Shown one piece after another: positions 42,848 through 52,677 of a stretch of DNA of 64,000 nt (positions are counted from its first letter, which is position 1; every line of letters starts with the position of its first letter). A program made the translations under genes and the position numbers. A model generated the notes under the pieces. It was not told the origin of the DNA. It was given only the letters and a program-made list of their open reading frames with translations, and did no database searches. Source of the DNA: Tumebacillus amylolyticus (lineage in GTDB: Bacteria; Bacillota; Bacilli; Tumebacillales; Tumebacillaceae); the NCBI RefSeq assembly GCF_016722965.1, contig NZ_JAEQNB010000008.1, forward strand, positions 124,001 through 188,000, written 5' to 3'.

Positions 42848-43978
42848 TTACTCGACGACGCCGGAGCGGACGAGGGTGACGTCCACTTTTGGGGTGAGGT
42901 GGGCTTTGGCGAGCATGGTGTGCCACTTGTCTCGGTTGAGGTTGCTGTGGCGGACGGTGCTGCGGTAGATTTCGCCGAGGCCGATCGGGTCGCTTTTTAA
43001 CGTTTGCAGGTGGGTGAGGAGTTGTTGCAGTTCTTGCGTCATCTGCTGAGAGAGCGCGTCGGCAATTTTGGCTTCGGTGTCCGGTTTGGAGAGGTCCACT
43101 TGCTCCGAGATCTCCAACATCTCCGCTCGAACGTGCAACGAAATCTGGAACTTCAAATTCGCCGGGTCGGTCAACTTGATCTCGCCTTTTTGGTTGAGGG
43201 TGGCGAAAACCACGGTGGTTTCTTCCTTTTTCGGCGTGGTTCTGAAAAGCGGCCGGAGCGGTGCGTTTTTCATCTTCACCTCGAGGTAGGACGGGCGGGA
43301 GGAGTCGCGGAACGCTTTGATGTAGAAGCCGTTGTGCGCGGGGGTCTCTCCCACCATGCGGTCGTCTTGAAACAGGGCGATGCCGGAGATGGTGATTTTT
43401 TTCTCCTGCTTCTCGATAATGGGGACGACCGGGTCTCGCCCGTGCTCGTAGGAATCGCGGATGAACTCATGAAGCGTGGAGGACGGGATGATGCCTTCGT
43501 GTGTGTTTTGCTTGATGTCTTGGTAGAGAAACGTCCCCAAGTTGGCGGTCTCGGGATAGCGAAACGACATGAGGTCCATTGCTTTGCCTTTGCAGACCGC
43601 GACATAGAGCATCCGCCCGACGTTGGCATCGCGGGAGAGCGTGTCGGCAAGTTCCAGCATCCCGCTTTTGCGGGCGAGTTCGTCGCTGTAGAGGGCGACG
43701 CGCAACTGACCGGAGACCATTTTCTTCGCCATGCCGAGGTTGTTGACGTCGCGGGAGCCTTTGCTGGAAGAGGCGACGGAGGCGATGACCTGCGTTTTTT
43801 CCTTGGCGTGCGGGTCGACTTGGTAGAGCAAGGACGTGCCCCGAATCTTGCCGTCGCCGGCCTCGTCGTAGCCGACCATGACGATCAGACCCGTCTGTTC
43901 GAGGATGTTGGTGCGCATGCAGCCGGTTGTGAGCAAACTCAGGGCGAGCGTGAGCGAGAGAAAGTGCCGAGACTTCAT
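42848..43978 (-). CDS. Spore germinant receptor C lipoprotein (Ger(x)C), operon 2
   Basis: 376 residues from ATG at 43976-43978. Signal peptide with lipobox LLTTGC near residue 20, then MRTNILEQTG. The usual WDRRE opening of Ger(x)C is missing, so this copy is divergent. Three-domain GerBC body with ISGIALFQDDRMVGE as the clearest family segment. It overlaps the B gene by 4 bases. Last gene of operon 2. Confidence 0.88.
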   Translation of the reverse strand: MKSRHFLSLTLALSLLTTGCMRTNILEQTGLIVMVGYDEAGDGKIRGTSLLYQVDPHAKEKTQVIASVASSSKGSRDVNNLGMAKKMVSGQLRVALYSDELARKSGMLELADTLSRDANVGRMLYVAVCKGKAMDLMSFRYPETANLGTFLYQDIKQNTHEGIIPSSTLHEFIRDSYEHGRDPVVPIIEKQEKKITISGIALFQDDRMVGETPAHNGFYIKAFRDSSRPSYLEVKMKNAPLRPLFRTTPKKEETTVVFATLNQKGEIKLTDPANLKFQISLHVRAEMLEISEQVDLSKPDTEAKIADALSQQMTQELQQLLTHLQTLKSDPIGLGEIYRSTVRHSNLNRDKWHTMLAKAHLTPKVDVTLVRSGVVE

Positions 43979-45108
43979 GAGGAGCGCACCTCCCGACGTT
44001 GTTGCCATTTTTTCCGGATCAGCGCAGCCGGGTAGAGCACGAGCGGGTAGAGAAACGCGGCGTAGAGATACAGGTCGTTGAACAGGTCGTTGAGGTGGTT
44101 GACTTGCTGTCGCGTTTTGAACAGGAAGCCAAGGCCGAAGAGCAGGAGGGCGACGACGTAGACGCCCTTTTTTTGTTGCAGGCGAAACACGCGTTTGAGG
44201 CCCCGTGTGGAGGCCCATGTGTAGAGAAGCATGTTGGGCAAGACCACGAATACCCACAGGGGGATGACCACGTATTCAAAACGCTCCAAGAACGGGACTT
44301 GAATGATCTTGAGAATCGAGAGTTGCGCCCAGATGTTGCGCATCAGTTGGTCGTGTGAGAAATACACGGTCGCCGTCAACATCGCGATCAAATAGAGCAG
44401 GTTGGTGAAGAGAACGCCCAATTGTCCGTAGCGCATGACTTGTCTCGGTTCACGGACGTAGGGGTAGACGAAGTAGATGATTTCGAAGCCGGAGAGTGTG
44501 AGGCTCATTTTTTGCACGGCGGTCATCATGTCGGATGCGTTTGCTTCCAACACCGGTTGCAGGTGGGTCCAGACGGCATATTGCAAGGGATAGTAGGCGA
44601 GCAACGCCATCCAGACCGTGAGGAAGAGGCTGAGTACGCAAAACCCGACGATCACCCGCAGACCGCCGAGCAAGCCGTAGACCACCAACCCGAGCAGCGC
44701 GAGGGAGATAAACCAAGACGAGAGGTTGGGCGAGATCCACGTCTGCAAAACTTCGGTGTACGTCTGGATGATGACGAGCGTCGGAGCGGCCATCAAGAGC
44801 AGGTAAAAGACATTGAGCCCGGTGCCCAGCCACTTGCCCCAGACGGCGCGGTGGAGTCCGTAGAGGTCGGTCGGTTCAAACAAGCGCAGCGTGCGAACCA
44901 TTACCCAAAACACGAGATGGACGAACAACCCCGCCAGCAGCACGGCGATCCACGCGTCTTGGCGCACGTACTTGGCGATCAGACGGTGAAAGCCGAGCAC
45001 GCCGACACCGACTTGGTTGGTATGGACGACGAAAAAAAGCAGATAGGCGTTGACCATCAATCGTTTGGGTACGTGAGCGGGAACGTCCAAGGCGGGGTCT
45101 CCTTTCAT
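43975..45108 (-). CDS. Spore germinant receptor B subunit (GerB), operon 2
   Basis: 377 residues with about ten membrane helices, of the GerB/spore permease family (HTNQVGVGVLGFHRLIAKYVRQDAW). ATG at 45106-45108 overlaps the A-gene stop as ATGA. An AAGGAGA inside codons 2-4 lies 8 bases before an in-frame TTG at 45088-45090, so a 371-residue start there is a serious alternative. It receives the germinant in the receptor complex; ligand unknown. Confidence 0.9.
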   Translation of the reverse strand: MKGDPALDVPAHVPKRLMVNAYLLFFVVHTNQVGVGVLGFHRLIAKYVRQDAWIAVLLAGLFVHLVFWVMVRTLRLFEPTDLYGLHRAVWGKWLGTGLNVFYLLLMAAPTLVIIQTYTEVLQTWISPNLSSWFISLALLGLVVYGLLGGLRVIVGFCVLSLFLTVWMALLAYYPLQYAVWTHLQPVLEANASDMMTAVQKMSLTLSGFEIIYFVYPYVREPRQVMRYGQLGVLFTNLLYLIAMLTATVYFSHDQLMRNIWAQLSILKIIQVPFLERFEYVVIPLWVFVVLPNMLLYTWASTRGLKRVFRLQQKKGVYVVALLLFGLGFLFKTRQQVNHLNDLFNDLYLYAAFLYPLVLYPAALIRKKWQQRREVRSS

Positions 45109-46577
45109 TCGTCGATGTCGCGCTTTTGTTTGGCTTTGGCGGCGGAGAATCGGCTTTTGTCCGCGCCTTGTGCGTAGTCGGAGCGGTTGGCATAGGCGGG
45201 AGCGCGCATGCGCAAGAGAGCTTCGCGCCAATTTCGCAGACGCAAGGGGTACATCGGCCAGAGATACGGGTGCCCGAGCGAACTCATGCGCAAGAGATGG
45301 AGCAGGAGAAACGCACCGCCCAACGCGATGCCAAGCGCACCGAACCATCCGGCGAGGATGATCATCGGGAAGCGCAACACGCGGATGACCATGCCGAAAA
45401 TGTAATTCGGCGATGTGAACGACGCGAGGGCTCCGAGCGCAACCAACATAATCAAGATGTTCGAGGTGAAGCCGGCTTGCACGGCGGCTTCCCCGATGAC
45501 GATACCGCCGACGATGCCCATCGTTTGCCCGACTTTGGAAGGCAAGCGCGCCCCGGCTTCGCGCAGAAGTTCGATGATGAATTCCAGCAACAACGCTTCG
45601 TAGAGCGGAGGAAACGGCACGCGCAACCGCGACTCGATCAGCGAGTCCAGCAAATTGACGGGGATGACTTGGTAGTGGAACGTCAGCGCTGCCACATAGA
45701 GAGCGGTAATTTGTGTCGAAGAGAGCATGGCGAGAATTCGCAAGCCTCGGATGAACATCCCGAGGTTCCAGCGCGTGTTGTAGTCCTCAGCCGTTTTCAT
45801 GAAATCCCAGAGTGTGCAGGGAGCGAGAACTGCCAGCGAACTGCCGTCGAGGAGCAGGACGATTTTGCCCTCGTTCATGGCGTAGGCGACGAAATCGGGT
45901 CGCTCGGTGAGGAGCATCTGCGCGAATACGGACGTCGAATTGTCGTCGATCAATTGCGAGAGAACGGAGGAGGAGATGACGCTGTCGATTTCCAACTCCT
46001 GAAGCCGTTGGCGCAGAGTGTTGAGGTTCTGCTCGTTGGCGACGTCTCCGATGTACATCATGCCTACACGAGTCTTGCTGCGCGTGCCTATCGTCAGGGA
46101 TTCGTGGCATAGACTGGTGTCAGGAAGCAATTTGCGGATCAACGTCACGTTGTTGTCGAGGTTCTCTGTGAAGGCGGCCTGCTGTCCGATCACTGCATAT
46201 TCGCGCTGCGGGTCCGATTTTTCCGGAGTGATGTCTGCTTGCACGAGCAAGGCTTGGGCGTGGCCGTGCAGATGGAGGTACACCCAGCCGCGCAAGAGAT
46301 AGTCGAGGACTTCGCTTGCGTTGCGGGTCAGAAGCAGATTGCCAAGCGGTAGGAGTTCCATCAGCTCCGGCAGGGTGTTGGAACGGCCGGCCAGTCGTTG
46401 CAGAGGGGCGAGAATCGCCCGTTGCAGGGTGTCGGAATCGACCAGCGAGTTGACGAACAGCACCCCGAGACTGTGCCCGTGCAGCGTGCGCACGACGAGG
46501 TCGGCGGTGACGGGCATCGAATCTTGGACGAATGTGACGGCGGCTTTCAGTGATGCCGGGAGGGGCTGGTTGGTCAT
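45105..46577 (-). CDS. Spore germinant receptor A subunit (GerA family), operon 2
   Basis: 490 residues: a soluble N-domain (1-290), then membrane helices and LPSKVGQTMGIVGGIVIGEAAVQAG. It is shorter at the N-terminus than the operon 1 homologue and clearly diverged from it, so the two receptors likely sense different germinants. It is divergent from the nucleoside hydrolase gene across 76 bases. Confidence 0.91.
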   Translation of the reverse strand: MTNQPLPASLKAAVTFVQDSMPVTADLVVRTLHGHSLGVLFVNSLVDSDTLQRAILAPLQRLAGRSNTLPELMELLPLGNLLLTRNASEVLDYLLRGWVYLHLHGHAQALLVQADITPEKSDPQREYAVIGQQAAFTENLDNNVTLIRKLLPDTSLCHESLTIGTRSKTRVGMMYIGDVANEQNLNTLRQRLQELEIDSVISSSVLSQLIDDNSTSVFAQMLLTERPDFVAYAMNEGKIVLLLDGSSLAVLAPCTLWDFMKTAEDYNTRWNLGMFIRGLRILAMLSSTQITALYVAALTFHYQVIPVNLLDSLIESRLRVPFPPLYEALLLEFIIELLREAGARLPSKVGQTMGIVGGIVIGEAAVQAGFTSNILIMLVALGALASFTSPNYIFGMVIRVLRFPMIILAGWFGALGIALGGAFLLLHLLRMSSLGHPYLWPMYPLRLRNWREALLRMRAPAYANRSDYAQGADKSRFSAAKAKQKRDIDE

Positions 46578-46653
46578 GGGAAGTGCCTCACCCTTTTTTG
46601 GTTAGTTTTACCGAAACGAGGGACACTCATCCAAAGGAAAGGGGGCGTGGAGT

Positions 46654-47535
46654 ATGAGAAAAAAAGCGGTGCTGTTCGTGGACGGCGGAGTGGATGATGT
46701 CTTCGCCCTGTGGTATGCGGTGCGCGACCCGCGGGTAGAGGTGGTCGGGATCGTCGGCGGGTATGGCAATATGCCGAGGGACATCACGGTGCGCAATGTC
46801 AAATGGTTGTTGCGACAATTGGGACGGGAGGACATCCCGGTGTTTGCGGGCTGTGAGCGGGGGATGACGGGCGAGAATCCGAAATTTTATCCGGAGATTC
46901 ACGGTTCGCAAGGACTTGGGTTGTTGGAGTTGCCGTTGGTGGTGGAGCAGGCGGCCGAGTTGCCGGAGTTGATGAAGATTCTGACCCCGGAGGTCGTCGT
47001 GGTGGAATTGGGGCGGATGACGTCGCTTGCGGTTTTGAAGCTTCTGTACGGAGAGAGATGGCGGGGGATGCAAGTCTTTGCGATGGGCGGTGCGTTTGGC
47101 GTGGGCAACGTCTCCGAGGTGGCAGAGGCGAATATGTTCGGAGACCCTGTCGCGGCACGATTGGTGTTGACGAGCAACGCGAATGTCACACTTTTTCCCC
47201 TGAACGTGACGCAGAAGGCGGTGCTCACGCCGGAGATGGTGGCACAGACGCCGCTGGTGCCTGTTTTCGAGCCGTACTTCAAGTATTACCAAGGACGAGA
47301 CCCGAAGCGCTCCGGTGCGCCGCTGCACGACCTTCTGCCGGTGTTTGCTCTGCATCGGGAGGAGGCGGTGCGGTTCATTCGGCGTGAAGTGGATGTGGTG
47401 ACGGAGAACGGACGGTGCCGGGGGCAGACGATCGCAGATTTTCGTCCGGGGGCTAAGGAAAGCGGGACTCGGATTGCGTGGGAGTTTCAGGAGTCGGTCT
47501 TCGTGCAGGATGTGATGCAGATTTTGAAAAAATGA
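46654..47535 (+). CDS. Inosine-uridine-type nucleoside hydrolase
   Basis: 293 residues. The usual calcium-site motif DTDPGxDD reads VDGGVDD here, keeping the key Asp pair, and VVVELGRMTSLA and VAEANMFGDPVAA match the family core (the latter holds the ENNxxxDP-type site). It cleaves the ribosidic bond of nucleosides. Placed next to a germinant receptor operon, it may limit nucleoside germinants such as inosine, as nucleoside hydrolases of Bacillus spores do; that link is inference. Confidence 0.85.
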   Translation: MRKKAVLFVDGGVDDVFALWYAVRDPRVEVVGIVGGYGNMPRDITVRNVKWLLRQLGREDIPVFAGCERGMTGENPKFYPEIHGSQGLGLLELPLVVEQAAELPELMKILTPEVVVVELGRMTSLAVLKLLYGERWRGMQVFAMGGAFGVGNVSEVAEANMFGDPVAARLVLTSNANVTLFPLNVTQKAVLTPEMVAQTPLVPVFEPYFKYYQGRDPKRSGAPLHDLLPVFALHREEAVRFIRREVDVVTENGRCRGQTIADFRPGAKESGTRIAWEFQESVFVQDVMQILKK

Positions 47536-47671
47536 GACTTTCACACTTTCCCATCGAAATTCTGTATGGTATAATTGCTTTTGCTCTCTATACGGATTGA
47601 ATGATTCTTCCTGAAGCTGGCTAGACTATCATGTGGCAGTTTCTGGGGTACATAGAAAGGAAGTGCTGACT

Positions 47672-48211
47672 TTGGCAGAAGCTCACGCAATCAAGCTTAG
47701 TCCCGAGCAAGTTAGCGAATTGTCCTTGGTTGACCTGGCGTACATGATCTTGAAACAAACCAACAAACCGTTCAATTTCCCAGATCTGATGGCGGAAGTT
47801 GCTCGCTTGAAGGGCTTGACCAAGGAACAGGTCAACGGAGTGATCGCGCGTCTCTATACGGAAATCAACATCGACGGACGCTTTCTCTGCATCGGCAGCA
47901 ACGTCTGGGGCCTGAAACGCTGGTACCCGACGGACAAGGAAAAAGTCGCCGGCGGCGGCAAGAAGTTCGTGCGCAAAGACCTCGACGAGGACGACGACGA
48001 CTTCTACGACGAAGAGGAAGACTCCTTCGACGAAGAAGAGACCGAAGACGATGCCTTCGCAGCGGAGTATGACGACGCTGATGAAGAAGAAGTCGAAGCG
48101 GGCGAAGAAGACTTCGAAGAAGAAGAAGAAGAGGGCGCCGCTGAAGAAGGCGAAGCAGAAGAAACCGAAGAGGAAGACTTCGACTCCTACGAGGAAGAAG
48201 ACGACTTCTAA
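47672..48211 (+). CDS. rpoE: RNA polymerase delta subunit
   Basis: 179 residues. A folded N-terminal HARE-HTH domain (LSLVDLAYMILKQTNKPFNF, INIDGRFLCIGSNVWGLKRW) and a disordered C-terminus (about 100-179) that is almost only Asp/Glu. Delta helps RNA polymerase recycling and promoter selectivity in Firmicutes. TTG 47672 has AAAGGAAG 8 bases upstream. rpoE before pyrG is the classical Firmicutes order. A hairpin near 48226-48258 with CTTTTC may terminate it. Confidence 0.93.
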   Translation: MAEAHAIKLSPEQVSELSLVDLAYMILKQTNKPFNFPDLMAEVARLKGLTKEQVNGVIARLYTEINIDGRFLCIGSNVWGLKRWYPTDKEKVAGGGKKFVRKDLDEDDDDFYDEEEDSFDEEETEDDAFAAEYDDADEEEVEAGEEDFEEEEEEGAAEEGEAEETEEEDFDSYEEEDDF

Positions 48212-48280
48212 AAAAGCAATACGCAACGTTCCAGCCGCAAACCGGGCCACCGGGGTGCGGCTCTTTTCGCTGGCCTCCTA

Positions 48281-48309
48281 TTGACAACGTTCGAGTACAA
48301 AGTTACGAT
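48281..48309 (+). promoter_or_regulatory. Sigma-A promoter of pyrG
   Basis: TTGACA (48281-48286), 17-base spacer, TACGAT (48304-48309). About 60 bases of leader follow; the G-run start used by Bacillus pyrG for CTP-sensitive reiterative transcription is not apparent. Confidence 0.7.
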
Positions 48310-48365
48310 AGCAAAGGTGTTTTTCGTAACGGATAAGGGAAACTAAGGACAAGAAGCGTACATAG

Positions 48366-49988
<1,623 letters not shown>

Positions 49989-50006
49989 GATACGTGTACG
50001 AATCCG

Positions 50007-50034
50007 GAGCGCCTGAAGGGGCGCTCTTTTTTTG
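50007..50034 (+). terminator. Intrinsic terminator after pyrG
   Basis: GAGCGCC / GGGCGCTC stem with a T7 run. Confidence 0.9.
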
Positions 50035-50248
50035 TGCGTCTCTCTTTAAGGAAATCTTAAGACTTTCTCTATGGGGAACGAAAGGTTTGCTGTCTAAAAT
50101 CGAGGTAGGAGAGCGGAGTGAGTGGGATGGAATTTCCGATTTGCACAAGCGATCTTGGATCGGGCTCCTTCCCGTTTCCCGTGACGCGTGCGATCTGCCG
50201 CTCGTGTACGTGTGTCAAAAATAAAAAGAGAGCCAAGAGGTGAACGGC

Positions 50249-50857
50249 ATGACGATGGAAAATTTGATTCATTTGATAGACCAATACGGGTATTTCGCGT
50301 TGTTTTTTTCCTTGTGGCTTGGCATCGTCGGGATGCCGATTCCAGATGAAGGGGTGGTCATGACGGGCGGGTTTGTGACTTCTCTGGGGATTTTAAAGCC
50401 CGTCCCGGCCTTTGTGTTGACGTATCTGGGGGTGATTTCCGGTTTGTCGATCGGCTACTTTCTTGGAAAGAGTTTGGGAGCTCCGGTGCTGGACCGCGTA
50501 CGGAAAAAGAAAAAAGGGGAAGCCTACATTCGAGTGTCTCAGAAGTTGCTTGCGCGATACGGGAGTTACGCGCTCTGCCTGTCTTATTTCTTGCCGGTGG
50601 TACGTCACGTGCTGCCATATTGGGTTGGATTGAACAAGATGAGCTTTTTAAGATATGCATTGCTTTCCTATTCAACGGGGTTTGTCTGGACGTTGCTTTA
50701 TTTCTTGCTGGGGCGTTCGTTTGGTGCGCACATTGAATGGATTGGGGAGACGGTACACACCTATGGGTTGTGGGTGCTGGCGGCGGTCTGCGCAGCGGGG
50801 ATTGCAGGTACAGGATGGAAGATGTGGAGGAAACGATGGAAAGTCAAACCATTCTAG
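50249..50857 (+). CDS. DedA family membrane protein, copy 2
   Basis: 202 residues, with GMPIPDEG near the N-terminus and YFLPVVRHVLPYWVG in the middle. ATG 50249 has AAGAGGTGA 8 bases upstream. It overlaps the response-regulator gene by 22 bases, forming a DedA-RR-HK operon. DedA proteins and VanRS-like systems are both linked to envelope stress and cationic-peptide tolerance, so the operon probably watches the cell wall. Confidence 0.86.
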   Translation: MTMENLIHLIDQYGYFALFFSLWLGIVGMPIPDEGVVMTGGFVTSLGILKPVPAFVLTYLGVISGLSIGYFLGKSLGAPVLDRVRKKKKGEAYIRVSQKLLARYGSYALCLSYFLPVVRHVLPYWVGLNKMSFLRYALLSYSTGFVWTLLYFLLGRSFGAHIEWIGETVHTYGLWVLAAVCAAGIAGTGWKMWRKRWKVKPF

Positions 50858-51561
50858 TTGTGGATGACGAAGAAGACATTCGGAATTTGGTGGAGATTTA
50901 CTTGAGGCACGAGGGGTACCGCGTCCTGACTTGCAGCAACGGTGCAGAGGCGATCGAAACCCTGGAGCGAGAGGATGTGCACCTCGTCATCTTGGACATC
51001 ATGATGCCGGGGATGGACGGCATCCAAACGTGCATGACGATGCGAAACAGGTATCATCTCCCGGTGATCATGGTGTCCGCAAAAAGCAGCGAGATGGACA
51101 AAGTGCACGGGTTGACGGCAGGGGCGGATGATTATCTTTCGAAGCCGTTTCATCCGATGGAATTGGTGGCGCGCGTGAAATCGCAGCTGCGGCGGGTGAT
51201 GCAGTTCAATCCCTTGATGAAGCAGTCATACGGTGCTTCCAACCAACAGGAGGGTGAAGAGTCGTTGACGGTTCTAGGACTTCTCATGCACACCGCCAGC
51301 CATGAGGTGTTTGTCGAGGGACGTCCTGTAAAACTGACGCCGACGGAGTTTGCGATTTTGGAATTGCTGGTACGCAACAAAGGAATCGTGTTCAGCGCCG
51401 AGCGCATCTATGAACGGGTGTGGAAAGACAAGCCGTTTGAGTCGGATAACACGGTGATGGTCCACATCTTCAAATTGCGAGAGAAGATCGAGGAGAATCC
51501 GAAAAAACCGCTGATTGTGAAAACCGTCTGGGGAGTGGGGTACAAAGTTGATCGGGACTAG
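50836..51561 (+). CDS. OmpR/VanR-like response regulator
   Basis: 241 residues. Receiver domain with VVDDEED, phospho-Asp in VILDIMMPGMDG and Lys in LSKPF; C-terminal winged helix (LTPTEFAILELLVRN, TVWGVGYKV). GTGGAGG lies 5 bases before ATG 50836. Cotranscribed and overlapping with the histidine kinase gene. Confidence 0.93.
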   Translation: MESQTILVVDDEEDIRNLVEIYLRHEGYRVLTCSNGAEAIETLEREDVHLVILDIMMPGMDGIQTCMTMRNRYHLPVIMVSAKSSEMDKVHGLTAGADDYLSKPFHPMELVARVKSQLRRVMQFNPLMKQSYGASNQQEGEESLTVLGLLMHTASHEVFVEGRPVKLTPTEFAILELLVRNKGIVFSAERIYERVWKDKPFESDNTVMVHIFKLREKIEENPKKPLIVKTVWGVGYKVDRD

Positions 51562-52630
51562 GGTCCGTTGGGTGCGGGAGAAGTTGGGCAGTTTGCAATT
51601 CAAGATGCTTGTCTATTTTCTCATCTGCTGGGCCGGCGGGATGTTTTTTCTCGCCCTCTACGCGACTTGGGCGAACCAAAATATTTGGTGGAAGGACTAT
51701 TATTATTTTTATTATCTTCCGCTGATCTTGTTCGTCGTGGTCTTTGTGCTGTTGTTTCTGATCTTGACGAGGCCGATGATACGCAAGTTGTACCGGTTGG
51801 TGGACGACTTGCAGATCATCGCCACCGGAAACTTGGCACACCGTGCAAACGCAACGGGGATGGATGAGTTGAGCCGGGTCGCGGTGAACCTGAATGACAT
51901 GGCGCAGCAGCTAGAAGACATGTTTGACCGGGAGTTGCAGTTGGAACGCTCGAAGGTCGAGTTTATCACGAACATTTCTCACGACATCCGCACACCGCTC
52001 ACGTCGGTCGTTGGGTATCTACGCTTGATGAAGTCGGGAGCCTGCCAGAACGAAGCGGAAGAACGGTACTATCTGAACGTTGCCTTTCAACGGGCGTTGC
52101 AGTTGCAGGGATTGATCGAGGATTTGTTTGAGTATTCGAAGCTCGCGAGTGGTGACCTCCCCTTGGAGCGAAGGCTCTGCAACCTCACGGAGCTGTTGCA
52201 TCAAGTGATCGGGGAGATGGTGACCGTCAGTTCCGATTCGTCTGCGGAAGTTCAGAAGCACGTTCCCGCAACGCCGGTCTTGCTGTTGATAGACGTGGAG
52301 AAAATGGTGCGTGTGTTTGAGAATCTGTTGAGCAACGCGCTGAAGTACAGCCGTCACCCCCGTGTGATTCACCTGGACTTGCAGGAGGCGGGCGAAGAGG
52401 TGCGCGTCGCGTTCACCAACCGGACCGAACCGATTTCACCGGCGGACCGAGAGCGGTTGTTTGATCGGTTTTTTCGAGTCGAGCCTTCCCGAAACCATCA
52501 CACCGGGGGAAGCGGGCTGGGGTTGTCAATTTGCAAATCAATTCTCGAACTGCACGGCGGCCGGATGTGGATGGAATATCAGGAGCCGGACTTGATTCGC
52601 TTTGTGGTGGCCCTTCCGAAAACAAAGTAA
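51548..52630 (+). CDS. VanS-like sensor histidine kinase
   Basis: 360 residues. Two membrane helices (about 20-40 and 55-75) with a very short, Trp/Tyr-rich outer loop (WANQNIWWKDYYYF), then HAMP, phospho-acceptor His in NISHDIRTPLTS and ATPase motifs NLLSNALKYS, HHTGGSGLGLSI. The tiny outer loop suggests sensing inside the membrane. TTG 51548 overlaps the regulator gene by 14 bases. Confidence 0.92.
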   Translation: MIGTRVRWVREKLGSLQFKMLVYFLICWAGGMFFLALYATWANQNIWWKDYYYFYYLPLILFVVVFVLLFLILTRPMIRKLYRLVDDLQIIATGNLAHRANATGMDELSRVAVNLNDMAQQLEDMFDRELQLERSKVEFITNISHDIRTPLTSVVGYLRLMKSGACQNEAEERYYLNVAFQRALQLQGLIEDLFEYSKLASGDLPLERRLCNLTELLHQVIGEMVTVSSDSSAEVQKHVPATPVLLLIDVEKMVRVFENLLSNALKYSRHPRVIHLDLQEAGEEVRVAFTNRTEPISPADRERLFDRFFRVEPSRNHHTGGSGLGLSICKSILELHGGRMWMEYQEPDLIRFVVALPKTK

Positions 52631-52664
52631 AAAACCCAAGGAGCAGATGTCCTTGGGTTTTTTG
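52630..52664. terminator. Bidirectional terminator
   Basis: AAAACCCAAGGA / TCCTTGGGTTTT stem between convergent kinase and nucleotidase genes. Confidence 0.9.
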
Positions 52665-52677
52665 CTGCAAAGCAAGA

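Noticed and set aside
50128..50244. 38-codon frame with four Cys (ICTSD ... ICRSCTC) before the DedA gene
   Set aside because: Ribosome site AGGAGAG is too far from the ATG (about 15 bases), and the frame ends in the DedA ribosome site; it may be real but I cannot support it.
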